19,189 nucleotides of DNA from Pseudomonadota bacterium (GCA_021783435.1 JAJXUC010000069.1:1-19189), one strand, 5' to 3'. Counted from the first letter of the stretch, positions 7,628 to 15,864 are shown. The notes: generated by a model not told the origin, from the sequence alone. Numbers and translations: made by a program.

Positions 7628-8329
7628 CTAGGAGCGCGCGCGCTCCGCCGCCGCCGAAGAGCCGACGCCATAGCGCGCGCGGTAGGCGCGCACTTGGGGT
7701 AGCCATTGCGCGAGTTGAGGATCCTGCGCCTGCGCCAGCATGCCGAGCAGGGCGTCGAGATTGGCGATGGACACCACCGGCACCCCATGCAGGGCCTGCA
7801 CATGTTGCACGGCGGACTGTTCCAGGGTCTGGCCGGCGATAGCGGCCCTTTCCTGACGGTCGAGCGCGATAAGCACGGCCACCGGTTCGGCCCCGGCCTG
7901 CCGGATGAGGCGCACCGACTCGCCGATGGCGGTGCCGGCGGAAATGACGTCGTCGACGATCACCACCCGCCCGGCCACTGGCGCGCCGACCAGGCTGCCG
8001 CCCTCGCCATGGTCCTTGGCTTCCTTGCGGTTGTAGGCGAAGCCCACGTTGCGCCCGCGCCGCGCCAGTTCCACGGCCAGCGCCGCGGCCAGGCCGATGC
8101 CTTTGTAGGCGGGGCCGAACAGCATGTCGAAGGCGATGCCGCTGGCCAGCAGCGCGTCGGCGTAGAAACCGGCCAGACGACCGAGCTTGGCGCCGTCGTT
8201 GAACAGCCCGGCGTTGAAAAAGTAGGGCGTGTCGCGCCCGGCCTTGGTGACGAAGGCGCCGAAGCGGATGACGCCGCTGTCAACGGCGAAGCGCACGAAA
8301 TCCTGGGCGTTTGAAGAAGAATCGGTCAT
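7628..8329 (-). CDS. pyrE: Orotate phosphoribosyltransferase
   Basis: PyrE joins orotate to PRPP to give orotidine 5'-phosphate, the fifth step of pyrimidine synthesis, in the cytoplasm. The 233-residue protein carries the family features: [19 protein letters not shown] near the N-terminus (about 23-41), [11 protein letters not shown] (71-81), the flexible-loop region [11 protein letters not shown] (101-111) and the PRPP-binding motif [14 protein letters not shown] (121-134) with D126-D127. The C-terminal extension of about 15 residues is poorly conserved. The ATG at 8329 gives the usual N-terminus, although no clear ribosome-binding site precedes it. The gene is divergent from the AmpG-like gene, and the two share an intergenic region of about 90 bases. 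Confidence 0.96.
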   Translation of the reverse strand: MTDSSSNAQDFVRFAVDSGVIRFGAFVTKAGRDTPYFFNAGLFNDGAKLGRLAGFYADALLASGIAFDMLFGPAYKGIGLAAALAVELARRGRNVGFAYNRKEAKDHGEGGSLVGAPVAGRVVIVDDVISAGTAIGESVRLIRQAGAEPVAVLIALDRQERAAIAGQTLEQSAVQHVQALHGVPVVSIANLDALLGMLAQAQDPQLAQWLPQVRAYRARYGVGSSAAAERARS

Positions 8330-8418
8330 GGTGTGAAAGGTGTTGAGCCCACGTGGGGGCGCGGCCGGGGGCTATGCTAAGGCCTGCCTGGAACCCGTTC
8401 AGCCGTCCACGTTCGCCC

Positions 8419-9798
8419 ATGCCCACCGCCGCTCCCGCAAGCCCCGACACCATGCCGCCCATGCAGTTGTTGCGCCAGGTGTTCGGCAACCGGCGCATGG
8501 CGGCGCTGCTGCTGCTGGGCTTCTCGTCGGGCCTGCCGCTGGCGCTCACAGCCGGCACGCTGCAGGCATGGCTGACGGTGGAGGGCGTGAGCCTGAAGAC
8601 CATCGGCTTCGCCACGCTGATCGGACAGGCCTATGTGTTCAAGTTCATCTGGGCGCCGGGCATGGACCGCATCCGCCCGCCGGTGCTGGGACAATGGCTG
8701 GGGCGACGGCGCGGCTGGCTGCTGCTGATGCAGGCCATGCTCGCCGCCAGTTTGGGCGCAATGGCGCTGGTAGGCATTCCCGCACCGGATGCGGCACAGG
8801 CCTGGCCGGGTTTGGCCCATTTCGGCGCGTCGCTCGGACTGTCCGGCGCCGACACGCGGCTGCTGCCGGCGGGCCTGCTGGCGGTGGCGGTGGCGTTCTT
8901 CTCGGCCTCGCAGGACATCGTCATCGACGCCTACCGGACCGACCTGCTGCCGCCCGAGGAACGCGGCGCCGGCGCCGCAGTGGCGGTGCTGGGCTACCGC
9001 CTGGCGATGCTGGTGTCGGGCGGACTCGCCTTGTGGCTGGCGGCCGAGTTCCTCGGCTGGCGCGGCATGTACGCGCTGATGGCCGCGCTGATGGCCGCGC
9101 TGACGCTGGCCACGCTGTTCGCTCCGCCCACGCCCGGGCACATCACCCCGCCGCGCAGCCTGCGCGAAGCCGTGGTGGAACCGGCGCGCGAATTCTTCTC
9201 GCGCCGCGGCGCGGTGGCGCTGCTGGTGGCCATCGTGCTGTACAAGCTGGGCGACGCCTTCGCCGGCGCGCTGTCCACCACCTTCCTGATCCGCGGCGCC
9301 GGCTACAGCCCGGCCGAGGTTGGGCTGGTGTACAAGACCATGGGCCTGGCCACCACCATCGTCGGCGCCCTGCTGGGCGGCGCCTTGCTCGCGCGCCTGG
9401 GGCTGTGGCGGGCGCTGGTGTGGTTCGGCATCGGCCAGGGGCTGTCCAACCTCGCCTACTGGGGTCTGTCGGTGCTGCCGTCCAACCTGCTGCTGATGGG
9501 TGCGGCGGTCGGCGTGGAGAACTTCACCGGCGGCATGGGCACGGCGGCCTTCGTCGCGTTTCTCTCCGCCCTGTGCGACGCGCGTTTCTCGGCCACCCAG
9601 TTCGCCCTGCTGTCGGCGCTGTCCGCGGTGGGCCGGGTCTACGTGGGACCGGCCACCGGCTATCTGGTGGAGGCCTGGGGCTGGCCCCACTTCTATTTGT
9701 TCACTGTGCTGGCCTCGGCACCGGGGGTGCTGATGCTGGTGTGGCTGCGCCAGGTGGTCGAAACCCAGGAGCGCGCCCACGCCCCGCCCGCGGCCTGA
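8419..9798 (+). CDS. ampG: AmpG-like muropeptide permease (MFS)
   Basis: AmpG imports GlcNAc-anhydroMurNAc peptides from the periplasm for cell-wall recycling. The 459-residue protein has about 12 hydrophobic helices. It shows AmpG hallmarks: FSSGLPLALTAGTLQAWL in helix 1, the LIGQAYVFKFIWAP loop and, most typical, the FSASQDIVIDAYRTDLLP segment near the middle of the N-terminal half. Other sugar-phosphate or siderophore-type MFS carriers lack that last motif. The ATG at 8419 is one of several possible starts. A GTG at 8353 is further upstream, while ATGs at 8452 and 8461 also precede helix 1; none has a good ribosome-binding site. It is followed after 52 bases by kdsD on the same strand, so it may lead an envelope gene run. 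Confidence 0.85.
   Translation: MPTAAPASPDTMPPMQLLRQVFGNRRMAALLLLGFSSGLPLALTAGTLQAWLTVEGVSLKTIGFATLIGQAYVFKFIWAPGMDRIRPPVLGQWLGRRRGWLLLMQAMLAASLGAMALVGIPAPDAAQAWPGLAHFGASLGLSGADTRLLPAGLLAVAVAFFSASQDIVIDAYRTDLLPPEERGAGAAVAVLGYRLAMLVSGGLALWLAAEFLGWRGMYALMAALMAALTLATLFAPPTPGHITPPRSLREAVVEPAREFFSRRGAVALLVAIVLYKLGDAFAGALSTTFLIRGAGYSPAEVGLVYKTMGLATTIVGALLGGALLARLGLWRALVWFGIGQGLSNLAYWGLSVLPSNLLLMGAAVGVENFTGGMGTAAFVAFLSALCDARFSATQFALLSALSAVGRVYVGPATGYLVEAWGWPHFYLFTVLASAPGVLMLVWLRQVVETQERAHAPPAA
9073..9096 (+). repeat. Two exact tandem copies of a 12-base unit inside ampG
   Basis: GCGCTGATGGCC occurs twice in a row and is followed by the first 7 bases of a third copy. It encodes two copies of ALMA in a membrane helix (MYALMAALMAALTL). 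The unit is a multiple of three, so a gain or loss of one copy would keep the frame and shift the helix by four residues. Confidence 0.7.
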
Positions 9799-9850
9799 GA
9801 CGTCTCCCCGGCCGGGCGCGGCCTGCCCCGCCTGCCTATACTGCCGCCCG

Positions 9851-10849
9851 ATGAGCGCCGCTTTCAACCCCGAACAAGCCCTGCAGCTGGGCCGCAACAC
9901 CCTGCAGATCGAGGCCGCCGCCGTGCTGGCGCTGGCCGAGCGCATCGGCCGGCCGCCGCTGGCGATGGCTTTCACCCAGGCCGTGCAGTGCATCCTGGCC
10001 TGCCGCGGGCGAGTCGTGGTGTCGGGCATGGGCAAGAGCGGGCATATCGCGCGCAAGCTCGCCGCCACGCTGGCCTCCACGGGCACGCCGGCCTATTTCG
10101 TGCATCCGGCCGAGGCCAGCCACGGCGACCTGGGCATGGTGACCGACGCCGACGTGTTCATCGCCCTGTCCAACTCGGGCGAGGTGGAGGAGCTCACCCG
10201 CATCGTGCCGCTGGTCAAGCGCCTGGGCGCCAAGCTCGTCGCCATCACCGGCCGCGCCGATTCCACCCTGGCACGCCATGCCGACATCCACCTCGACTGC
10301 GCGGTGGAGCAGGAGGCCTGCCCGCTCAACCTCGCCCCCACCGCCAGCACCACGGCCCAGCTCGCGCTGGGTGATGCGCTGGCGGTAGCTCTGCTCGACG
10401 CGCGCGGTTTCGGTCCCGACGACTTCGCCCGCACCCATCCCGGCGGCGCGCTGGGCCGCAAGCTGCTCACCCACGTGGCCGACGTCATGCGCGTGGCCGA
10501 CGCCGTGCCGCGCGTGGCCGGCAGCGCGCCGTTCTCGGCCGCCCTGCTGGAAATGACCCGCAAAGGCCTGGGCATGACGGCCGTGGTGGACGACGCCGGC
10601 ACGCTGCGAGGCGTGATCACCGATGGCGACCTGCGCCGCCTGCTCGAACGTGGCGTCGACCTGCGCGCCCTCAGCGCCGGTCAGGCCATGCATCCCGACC
10701 CGCGCACAATTCGCCCCGACGCGCTGGCGGTGGAGGCGGTGCAGATGATGGAGCAGTACCGCATCAATCAGATGCTGGTGGTGGACGCGAACAACCAGCC
10801 GATCGGCGCGCTCAATATGCACGACCTGTTCGCCGCCAAAGTGGTGTGA
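9851..10849 (+). CDS. kdsD: D-arabinose 5-phosphate isomerase (KpsF/GutQ family)
   Basis: KdsD converts ribulose 5-phosphate to arabinose 5-phosphate, the first step towards Kdo for the LPS inner core. The 332-residue protein has an SIS sugar-isomerase domain (about 40-180) with VVVSGMGKSGHIARK (55-69), HGDLGMVTDAD (91-101) and ALSNSGE (105-111). The FARTHPGGALGRKL segment follows, and two CBS domains complete the protein (about 210-270 and 278-332). The length and order are those of full KdsD enzymes. The start ATG lacks a clear ribosome-binding site. kdsC follows after 13 bases and lptC after that, so these are co-transcribed steps of LPS assembly. The CBS domains may bind a nucleotide or sugar nucleotide as a regulator, as proposed for the family. 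Confidence 0.95.
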   Translation: MSAAFNPEQALQLGRNTLQIEAAAVLALAERIGRPPLAMAFTQAVQCILACRGRVVVSGMGKSGHIARKLAATLASTGTPAYFVHPAEASHGDLGMVTDADVFIALSNSGEVEELTRIVPLVKRLGAKLVAITGRADSTLARHADIHLDCAVEQEACPLNLAPTASTTAQLALGDALAVALLDARGFGPDDFARTHPGGALGRKLLTHVADVMRVADAVPRVAGSAPFSAALLEMTRKGLGMTAVVDDAGTLRGVITDGDLRRLLERGVDLRALSAGQAMHPDPRTIRPDALAVEAVQMMEQYRINQMLVVDANNQPIGALNMHDLFAAKVV

Positions 10850-10862
10850 TGCCACCGACGCC

Positions 10863-11429
10863 ATGACCTTCGATACCCGACCGCGCCTGAACTTCGCCCC
10901 GGAAATCCTGCTGCGCGCGCAGGATGTGCGCGTGCTGCTGCTCGACGTCGACGGCGTGCTCACCCCGGGCGATCTGCTGGTGGGCGAAGGCGGCGAACAG
11001 CTCAAGCGCTTTTCCACCCTCGACGGCCACGGCCTGAAGCTGCTCACGGCCTGCGGCGTGCAGCCGGTGGTCGTGTCCGGGCGCGACAGCCCCGCCTTGC
11101 GTACCCGTTTGCGCGAACTCGGCCTGCTGGAACGCTCCGTGCTCGGCCGCTCCAGCAAGTTGCCCGGCGCGCAGGCCGTCCTGCGTGACCTGGGGCTACC
11201 GTGGGAGCAGACCGCCGTGATCGGCGATGACTGGCCCGATCTGCCGCTGCTGGTGCGCGCGCATCTCGCCGCGTGCCCGCCAGTGGCCCATGCCGAAGTG
11301 TTGGCACGGGTGCATTACCGCACGCAGGCGGCGGCCGGCTTCGGCGCCGTGCGCGAGCTGTGCGATCTTCTGCTGGTGGCGCAGGGCGCCTACCGAGGCC
11401 TCCTGGAACAGGCCATCGCCGGAGACTGA
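10863..11429 (+). CDS. kdsC: 3-deoxy-D-manno-octulosonate 8-phosphate phosphatase (HAD family)
   Basis: KdsC removes phosphate from Kdo 8-phosphate to give Kdo. The 188-residue protein is a HAD phosphatase of the capless KdsC type. It has the nucleophile motif LLLDVDGVLTPG with D28 and D30, motif II VVVSGRDS with S72, the lysine K99 in RSSK and the acidic motif GDDWPDLPLL with D122, D123 and D126. The FSTLDGHGLKLL segment (50-61) is a KdsC signature. Its position between kdsD and lptC supports the assignment. The end is followed by lptC after only 7 bases, so the two are very likely translated from one message. Confidence 0.95.
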   Translation: MTFDTRPRLNFAPEILLRAQDVRVLLLDVDGVLTPGDLLVGEGGEQLKRFSTLDGHGLKLLTACGVQPVVVSGRDSPALRTRLRELGLLERSVLGRSSKLPGAQAVLRDLGLPWEQTAVIGDDWPDLPLLVRAHLAACPPVAHAEVLARVHYRTQAAAGFGAVRELCDLLLVAQGAYRGLLEQAIAGD

Positions 11430-11436
11430 GGCCGCC

Positions 11437-12033
11437 ATGTCACGCTGGATGCGGCTCTGGCACCGCGCTACTGCCTTCCTGCCGCCGCTGCTGATGGTGC
11501 TGCTGGCAGCCTTCAGCTGGTGGGTGGCGCAAGAAGCCATGCGCGCCATGCACGGTAGCGGCAATACGGCCGAGCCGCCGCAAAAACCCGATTATTTCCT
11601 GCATGGCTTCCACACGCGCAACTTCGACGCCCAAGGACAACCCACGGCCCAGCTCAGCGGCCAGGCCATGCAGCACATTCCCGGCAACGACACCGTGCGC
11701 ATCACCCGGCCCGACATGCGCGCCCGCAGTCCCCAGGGCGTGGTGACCACCGCGCGGGCGCAGACCGGCATCAGCAACGCCGACGGCAGCAATGTGCAAT
11801 TGCTGGGCGATGCCGTCGTGCACCGCATCGCCCCGGGCGTACCCGAGCTCACGATACGCAGCAACTTCCTCAACATTTTTCCGAACGCGCAGCGCATCAG
11901 CTCCAACCAGCCCAGCACGGTGCAGCGCGGCACGTCCGTGTTTTCCGGCGGAAGCCTGGAAATGAACGGGCTCGACGGCACGTTCGCGATGCAGGGCAAG
12001 GTCAGCGGCAGCGTGACGCGGCCCGGACCTTGA
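11437..12033 (+). CDS. lptC: LPS export periplasmic membrane-anchored protein LptC
   Basis: LptC is anchored in the inner membrane and hands LPS from the LptB2FG transporter to the LptA bridge. The 198-residue protein has one N-terminal membrane helix (about 14-31, AFLPPLLMVLLAAFSWWV) and then the family start PDYFLHGFHTRNFDAQGQP (51-69). A beta-jellyroll region follows, with repeated patterns such as GVVTTARAQTGISNADGSNVQLLGDAVV. The ATG at 11437 has GGAG and GAGG sequences upstream, within the end of kdsC. The usual next genes lptA and lptB are not here; a dehydrogenase gene follows after 57 bases instead. Confidence 0.9.
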   Translation: MSRWMRLWHRATAFLPPLLMVLLAAFSWWVAQEAMRAMHGSGNTAEPPQKPDYFLHGFHTRNFDAQGQPTAQLSGQAMQHIPGNDTVRITRPDMRARSPQGVVTTARAQTGISNADGSNVQLLGDAVVHRIAPGVPELTIRSNFLNIFPNAQRISSNQPSTVQRGTSVFSGGSLEMNGLDGTFAMQGKVSGSVTRPGP

Positions 12034-12090
12034 AGCGGCGCGTCCGCAGACCGACCCGGCGGCACGCGCCGACCTTCACCAGGCCCCCTC

Positions 12091-12927
12091 ATGCACGCTC
12101 CGACACGCCACCCACAATCCCGCGCCGGACATGCGCCGATCGCGCTCGTCACCGGCGCCTCGAGCGGCATCGGCGCAGCACTCGCCCGCGCCTATGCCGC
12201 GCGCGGCTGGCGCCTGGTACTGGTCGGACGCCGGCCTGACGCCCTCCAAGACACCGCTTTGGCCTGCGCGCGCGCGCAGGGGCGACGGGAGGTGACCCCC
12301 GACCGCATACGCGTGCTTGCCGCCGACCTGCAGCAAACCGCCGCATGGTGCGAGCAGGCCGGCGCCTTGCTGCATGCCTGGGGTTGTCCGCAGGTGGTCG
12401 TCGCCAACGCCGGCATCAGCCAGGGCGTGGACTTGTCTCACCAGGAAGATCTGGCTCAAGCGCGCGAGGTGATGGACATCAACTGGCTCGGCGCGCTGGC
12501 CACGCTCTCGCCTTTCATCGCGCCGATGCGCGCCCGTGGCAGCGGCGCGCTGGTGGGCATCGCCAGCGTCGCCGGGGTACGCGGCCTGCCGGGGCATGCC
12601 GCCTACAGCGCGAGCAAGGCCGCCCTCATCAGCTCCCTGGAAAGCCTGCGCGTGGAACTGCGCGGCTCCGGCGTGAAGGTGCTGACCCTCAGCCCCGGCT
12701 ACATCGCCACACCGATGACCGCAGGCAACCCCTTCCCCATGCCCTTCATCATCGAGCCCGATGATTTCGCCCGGCGGGCGCTGCGCGCCATCGACGCCGG
12801 CCGCGCCTATGCCACCATCCCATGGCCGATGGCCGTGGCCAGCAAGCTGCTGCACATCCTGCCGCGCGCCTGGTACGACCCCATCCTCGCCGGCCAGGGC
12901 CGCAAGCCGCGCAAGTCACGCACCTGA
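12091..12927 (+). CDS. Short-chain dehydrogenase/reductase (SDR family)
   Basis: The 278-residue protein is a classical SDR enzyme. It has the nucleotide-binding glycine motif TGASSGIG (21-28), a basic VGRR segment (45-48) that favours NADPH, the structural NAG (106-108), N131, and the catalytic S159 with Y172xxxK176 (YSASK). The end carries an amphipathic, Lys/Arg-rich stretch after a hydrophobic segment (SKLLHILPRAWYDPILAG), as in SDR proteins that sit at the membrane. The substrate cannot be read from the sequence. It lies in line with the LPS genes, 57 bases after lptC, so it is probably on the same transcript, but a role in LPS is not shown. The frame contains other ATGs; the one at 12091 is the earliest that gives a normal N-terminus. 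Confidence 0.88.
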   Translation: MHAPTRHPQSRAGHAPIALVTGASSGIGAALARAYAARGWRLVLVGRRPDALQDTALACARAQGRREVTPDRIRVLAADLQQTAAWCEQAGALLHAWGCPQVVVANAGISQGVDLSHQEDLAQAREVMDINWLGALATLSPFIAPMRARGSGALVGIASVAGVRGLPGHAAYSASKAALISSLESLRVELRGSGVKVLTLSPGYIATPMTAGNPFPMPFIIEPDDFARRALRAIDAGRAYATIPWPMAVASKLLHILPRAWYDPILAGQGRKPRKSRT

Positions 12928-12958
12928 CGGCAGCGCCCGGACGGCTCGCCAGCGCATC

Positions 12959-13831
12959 GTGAGCGCACCGCAAAACCCCAGCCAGGCCCCAACCTTCACG
13001 GATGCCCTGGGCCAGTCCTTCGCTCCGGCAGGACGGGGGGCGCGCATCGCCAGTCTGGTGCCGAGCCTGACCGAAACCTTGTTCGACCTCGGACTGGGCC
13101 CGCAGATCGTGGCGCGCACCGGGTTCTGCATGCACCCTGCCGACGCCGTGCGCGACGTGCCCAAGGTAGGCGGAACCAAGGACGTCAATCTTGCCCGCCT
13201 GCGGCAACTGGCGCCCACCCATGTCTTGGTCAACGTGGACGAGAACACGCGCGACACCGTGCAGGCCTTGCGCGCGTTCGTGCCGCACGTGTTGGTGACG
13301 CACCCGCAGGATCCGCACGACAACCTGGCGCTGTTCGACTTGCTCGGAGGCGTGTTCGGAGCCGAGCCCGGCGTGCGCGAGCGGGCCCGCGCGCAAGGCG
13401 AAGCCCTGCGCGCCGTCTTGCAGACCTGTCAAGCGCAGTCCTGGACGCCGCGGCACGTGCTTTACCTGATCTGGCGCGAGCCCTGGATGACCGTGGCGCG
13501 CGATACCTATATTTCACGCACCCTGGCCAGCGTGGGCTGGCATACGCTGCCGCAGACCACCGGTGGCGATGGGCTGCAGACGCCAGGTGCCTCGCGCTAC
13601 CCCGCGTTCAGCTGGGATGCGCCCTGGATCCGCGACGTCGACCTGGTGCTGCTGTCCACCGAACCCTATCGCTTCGGCCCGAGCCATGCCGGCGAAGTCC
13701 GCCGCCTGCTCGGTGCGCGCGGCTCGCACGTCGAGGTGAGCCTCATCGATGGCGAATGGTGCGCCTGGTACGGCAGCCGCGCCGTGCGCAGTCTGCCGCG
13801 CCTCGCCGCGCTGGCCCGGACACGCGGCTAA
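12959..13831 (+). CDS. Helical-backbone metal receptor; BtuF/FecB-like binding protein without signal peptide
   Basis: This 290-residue protein resembles periplasmic binding proteins for cobalamin or iron chelates: RIASLVPSLTETLFDLGLG near the start (29-47), VGGTKDVNLARLRQLAPTHVLV in the first lobe, HVLYLIWREPWMTVARDTYISRTLASVG in the second lobe, and the closing DLVLLSTEPYRF segment. It has no signal peptide or lipobox, so it is predicted to stay in the cytoplasm unless translation starts upstream. No ABC permease or ATPase genes lie nearby. The GTG at 12959 gives an N-terminus just before the domain. The frame is open further upstream but overlaps the SDR gene. It could bind cobalamin or another corrinoid inside the cell; the ligand is unproven. 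It converges with the membrane-protein gene at 13859. Confidence 0.78.
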   Translation: MSAPQNPSQAPTFTDALGQSFAPAGRGARIASLVPSLTETLFDLGLGPQIVARTGFCMHPADAVRDVPKVGGTKDVNLARLRQLAPTHVLVNVDENTRDTVQALRAFVPHVLVTHPQDPHDNLALFDLLGGVFGAEPGVRERARAQGEALRAVLQTCQAQSWTPRHVLYLIWREPWMTVARDTYISRTLASVGWHTLPQTTGGDGLQTPGASRYPAFSWDAPWIRDVDLVLLSTEPYRFGPSHAGEVRRLLGARGSHVEVSLIDGEWCAWYGSRAVRSLPRLAALARTRG

Positions 13832-13858
13832 GCGCGTACGGCCGTGAGGAATCACCGT

Positions 13859-14392
13859 CTACAGCCGCGACCGCGCGAACACGCTGCGGCGGCTTTGCGC
13901 CTTGGCCTGCCAGGCCAGCAGGACGAAGCCGACGAGCGGGATGAACAGGTTGGCAGCGAGCATGGAATCCAGGTAGCCGGGGATCTGCGCTTGCACATGC
14001 TGGGCCTGGATCAGGCGCCCGGCTGCGCCGCCCCAGAGAAAGGCGGCCGGGCCGACGAGCGCGGCCAGCCGCAGGCTCAGGCTGCCGAAAGCGGCGAGAA
14101 AAGCCACCAGCGCGAAGCCCAGGCTGGCGGTGCCCACCTCGAACTGGAACGGGCTGGGCGCCCAGCCGATGGCATGCGCCGCCGTGGCACCGAAAAAGCT
14201 GTGCATGACGAAGCTGGTCAGAAAGCTCAGTCCGACGGAGAACACCAGGAACCAGCGCAAGAGGGTGGACGCCACGCGCTCGGCGTTGCGCTGCCGCCGC
14301 GTGGACAGCAGGGACACGAGCGCGGCCAGCAAGCCCAGCAGCAGCAGGGTGATGGGGAAATGGTCCAACGCCATTTGGATGAATGACGCCAT
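13859..14392 (-). CDS. Small integral membrane protein of unknown function
   Basis: The 177-residue product has about five hydrophobic stretches (roughly residues 12-29, 44-68, 86-105, 107-124 and 145-160) and no signal peptide. Visible features are a basic RRQRN segment after helix 1, a FVMHSFFGATAAHAIGW loop with two histidines, and RLIQAQHVQA before the last helix. It recalls uncharacterised DUF6790-type membrane proteins, but I am not certain of that. AGGAG lies about 9 bases before the ATG at 14392. It follows the carboxymuconolactone-decarboxylase-like gene on the same strand by 81 bases, so the two could be co-transcribed. Confidence 0.75.
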   Translation of the reverse strand: MASFIQMALDHFPITLLLLGLLAALVSLLSTRRQRNAERVASTLLRWFLVFSVGLSFLTSFVMHSFFGATAAHAIGWAPSPFQFEVGTASLGFALVAFLAAFGSLSLRLAALVGPAAFLWGGAAGRLIQAQHVQAQIPGYLDSMLAANLFIPLVGFVLLAWQAKAQSRRSVFARSRL

Positions 14393-14473
14393 GAGCGATG
14401 ACTCCTGTTCGAGGTTGTTTGCGAATCTGGAACTGGCGGACGCGCGCTGCCGAATGCGGTCGCCTCGGCCGGC

Positions 14474-15085
14474 TCAGGCGTTTCCCGCCGGCCGCAGCGC
14501 GGCCGGCGCTTCGGGTGTGACGCCGCGGCCATCATCCGGCTCCTGGACAAGCGTGGCTTCGATGTCCACCCCCAGCGCGACCAGAAAACGCGACACCATG
14601 TTGTAGGTGGCGATGACGCCCACCAGCTCGACCACCTGCTGCGGTGGCAGCGCTGCGCGCGCCGCGGCGAAATACGCCTCGTTGACCTTCACGCGGCGGG
14701 TCATCTCGTAGGCGATCGCCAGGGTCACGCGCTGCGCGGGCGAGAACAGCACGGCGTCGTCCACCGCGCCCGGCACGTCGGCCAGCGCCGCCAGTTGCAT
14801 GGCCGTGCCGCCGGCGGCGAGAAACTCGGGCGCATGGTGCGCGAATTCGTATTGGGCGTGGTTGAGCAGCGCCACGGTACAGATGGCCAACTCGCGCAGC
14901 AGCGGGTCGAGGTCCAGTTCGCTGCGCACCGCGCCGAGAAAACCGTTCCAGCCGCGCGCGAAGGCCGGGCTGTGGAGCAGCATGCGGTCCAGATTGAGCA
15001 GCTTGCCGCCGCGCCTGTTGCGGATGGCGTCCACCAGATCGGCGGGCTGCTCCAGATCGGCCGGGGTGTAGGCGATGCGTGGCAT
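14474..15085 (-). CDS. Carboxymuconolactone decarboxylase-like protein (AhpD fold) without redox CxxC
   Basis: The 203-residue protein has the all-helical AhpD/CMD fold. LLRELAICTVALLNHAQYEFAHHAPEFLAAG (about 61-91) is the core motif, followed by helix VTLAIAYEMTRRVKVNEAYF and VVELVGVIATYNMVSRFLVALG. The core region has NHAQYEFAHH where peroxidase-type members have CxxCxxxH, so it lacks the redox cysteines. It belongs with the YExxHH group of unknown or lactone/decarboxylase-type function. The ATG at 15085 is preceded by AAGGAG at 10 bases and matches the domain start; a methionine 15 codons upstream is less likely. A promoter candidate lies just upstream. trxC is divergent from it. Confidence 0.85.
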   Translation of the reverse strand: MPRIAYTPADLEQPADLVDAIRNRRGGKLLNLDRMLLHSPAFARGWNGFLGAVRSELDLDPLLRELAICTVALLNHAQYEFAHHAPEFLAAGGTAMQLAALADVPGAVDDAVLFSPAQRVTLAIAYEMTRRVKVNEAYFAAARAALPPQQVVELVGVIATYNMVSRFLVALGVDIEATLVQEPDDGRGVTPEAPAALRPAGNA

Positions 15086-15114
15086 GACGATAGCGCTCCT
15101 TCCTGTTTGCGCAC

Positions 15115-15143
15115 ACTGTAATGGCAGCACGGCACAAGTCCAA
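15115..15143 (-). promoter_or_regulatory. Putative sigma-70 promoter for the CMD-like gene
   Basis: On the - strand, TTGGAC (15143-15138) is followed 17 bases later by TACAGT (15120-15115), and the gene starts 29 bases beyond. The -35 element is a poor match and the -10 matches in four of six positions. The spacing is ideal, but the call is tentative. Confidence 0.35.
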
Positions 15144-15342
15144 GCACGGCAAGCAGCCTTCGCCAGCCTCGGCTTGAACTTCGCCGCGCAAGCCCCAACT
15201 GCTGTTGAGCGTCCCAGTGACGGCGCCCCGCCCCGCCCCCCGTGGGGATCAAGGAAACTCGGGGACGGCTCGACGTTTCCTGGAGCCGGTACGCGACAGC
15301 CGCAACAGGCACGGGTTTTCCGACATCACCTCTGGAGTCATC

Positions 15343-15759
15343 ATGCTCATCGTCTGCCCGCATTGCGCCAGCCTCAATCGCGTTCCGCCCGAACGCCTCC
15401 AGCACGATCCGCAATGCGGCACCTGCCACCAGGCGCTGCTCACCGGCCATCCCGTGGAGTTGGGCGACGCCAATTTCGAGCGCTTCGTCGCCAAGACCGA
15501 ATTGCCGGTGGTCGTCGATTTCTGGGCGCCCTGGTGCGGACCCTGCCGCATGATGGCGCCGCAGTTCGAACAGGCCGCGGCGCTCCTCAAGGGCCGCGCC
15601 GTGCTGGCCAAGGTGAATTCGGACGACAGCCCGCGGGCTTCGGTGCGTCACCGCATCCGCAGCATTCCAACCCTGCTGATGTTTCGCGGCGGCCAAGAAG
15701 CCAAGCGTCAGTCGGGTGTGATGCCGGCCCAGGAACTGGTGCGCTGGGCAGGGGCTTGA
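15343..15759 (+). CDS. trxC: Thioredoxin 2 (zinc-binding type)
   Basis: TrxC is a cytoplasmic disulfide reductase, reduced by thioredoxin reductase and used in oxidative stress. The 138-residue protein has the extra N-terminal zinc ribbon typical of thioredoxin 2, with C5xxC8 in VCPHCASLN and C25xxC28 in QCGTCH. The thioredoxin domain follows, with WCGPC at 64-68 after VVVDFWAP and the cis-proline segment SIPTLLMF. The ATG at 15343 has TGGAG 6 bases upstream. The frame is open for 46 more codons upstream, but those residues are Pro/Arg-rich and unlike the family. It is divergent from the CMD-like gene; the cytochrome fusion follows on the same strand but has its own promoter. Confidence 0.95.
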   Translation: MLIVCPHCASLNRVPPERLQHDPQCGTCHQALLTGHPVELGDANFERFVAKTELPVVVDFWAPWCGPCRMMAPQFEQAAALLKGRAVLAKVNSDDSPRASVRHRIRSIPTLLMFRGGQEAKRQSGVMPAQELVRWAGA

Positions 15760-15864
15760 CGCCAGGGTTCACCGCCTGCGGCGGGTGGTCCGGAAAGCCT
15801 CCGTCAAATGCGTTGCTGCATTGCAACGCGGCGTGGCACGCCTGACATAGGGCGTCATCGATGT

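Noticed and set aside
8340..9854. + strand open frame of 504 codons overlapping ampG in another phase
   Set aside because: Gly/Arg/Ala-rich translation without membrane helices; the AmpG phase carries the family motifs.
8377..10086. Very long open frame on the - strand (569 codons) opposite ampG and kdsD
   Set aside because: The translation is rich in Arg, Gln, His and Gly with no domain; it mirrors two well-supported genes on the + strand and results from high GC and strong third-position bias.
9836..11158. Long - strand open frame opposite kdsD and kdsC
   Set aside because: Low-complexity His/Gly/Arg-rich translation opposite two confident genes; no ribosome-binding site or family features.
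12749..13456. - strand open frame opposite the BtuF-like gene
   Set aside because: No domain, and the + strand frame has clear binding-protein signatures.
15760..15800. Intrinsic terminator after trxC (CACCGCC-TGC-GGCGGGTG)
   Set aside because: The stem is imperfect and no T run follows.
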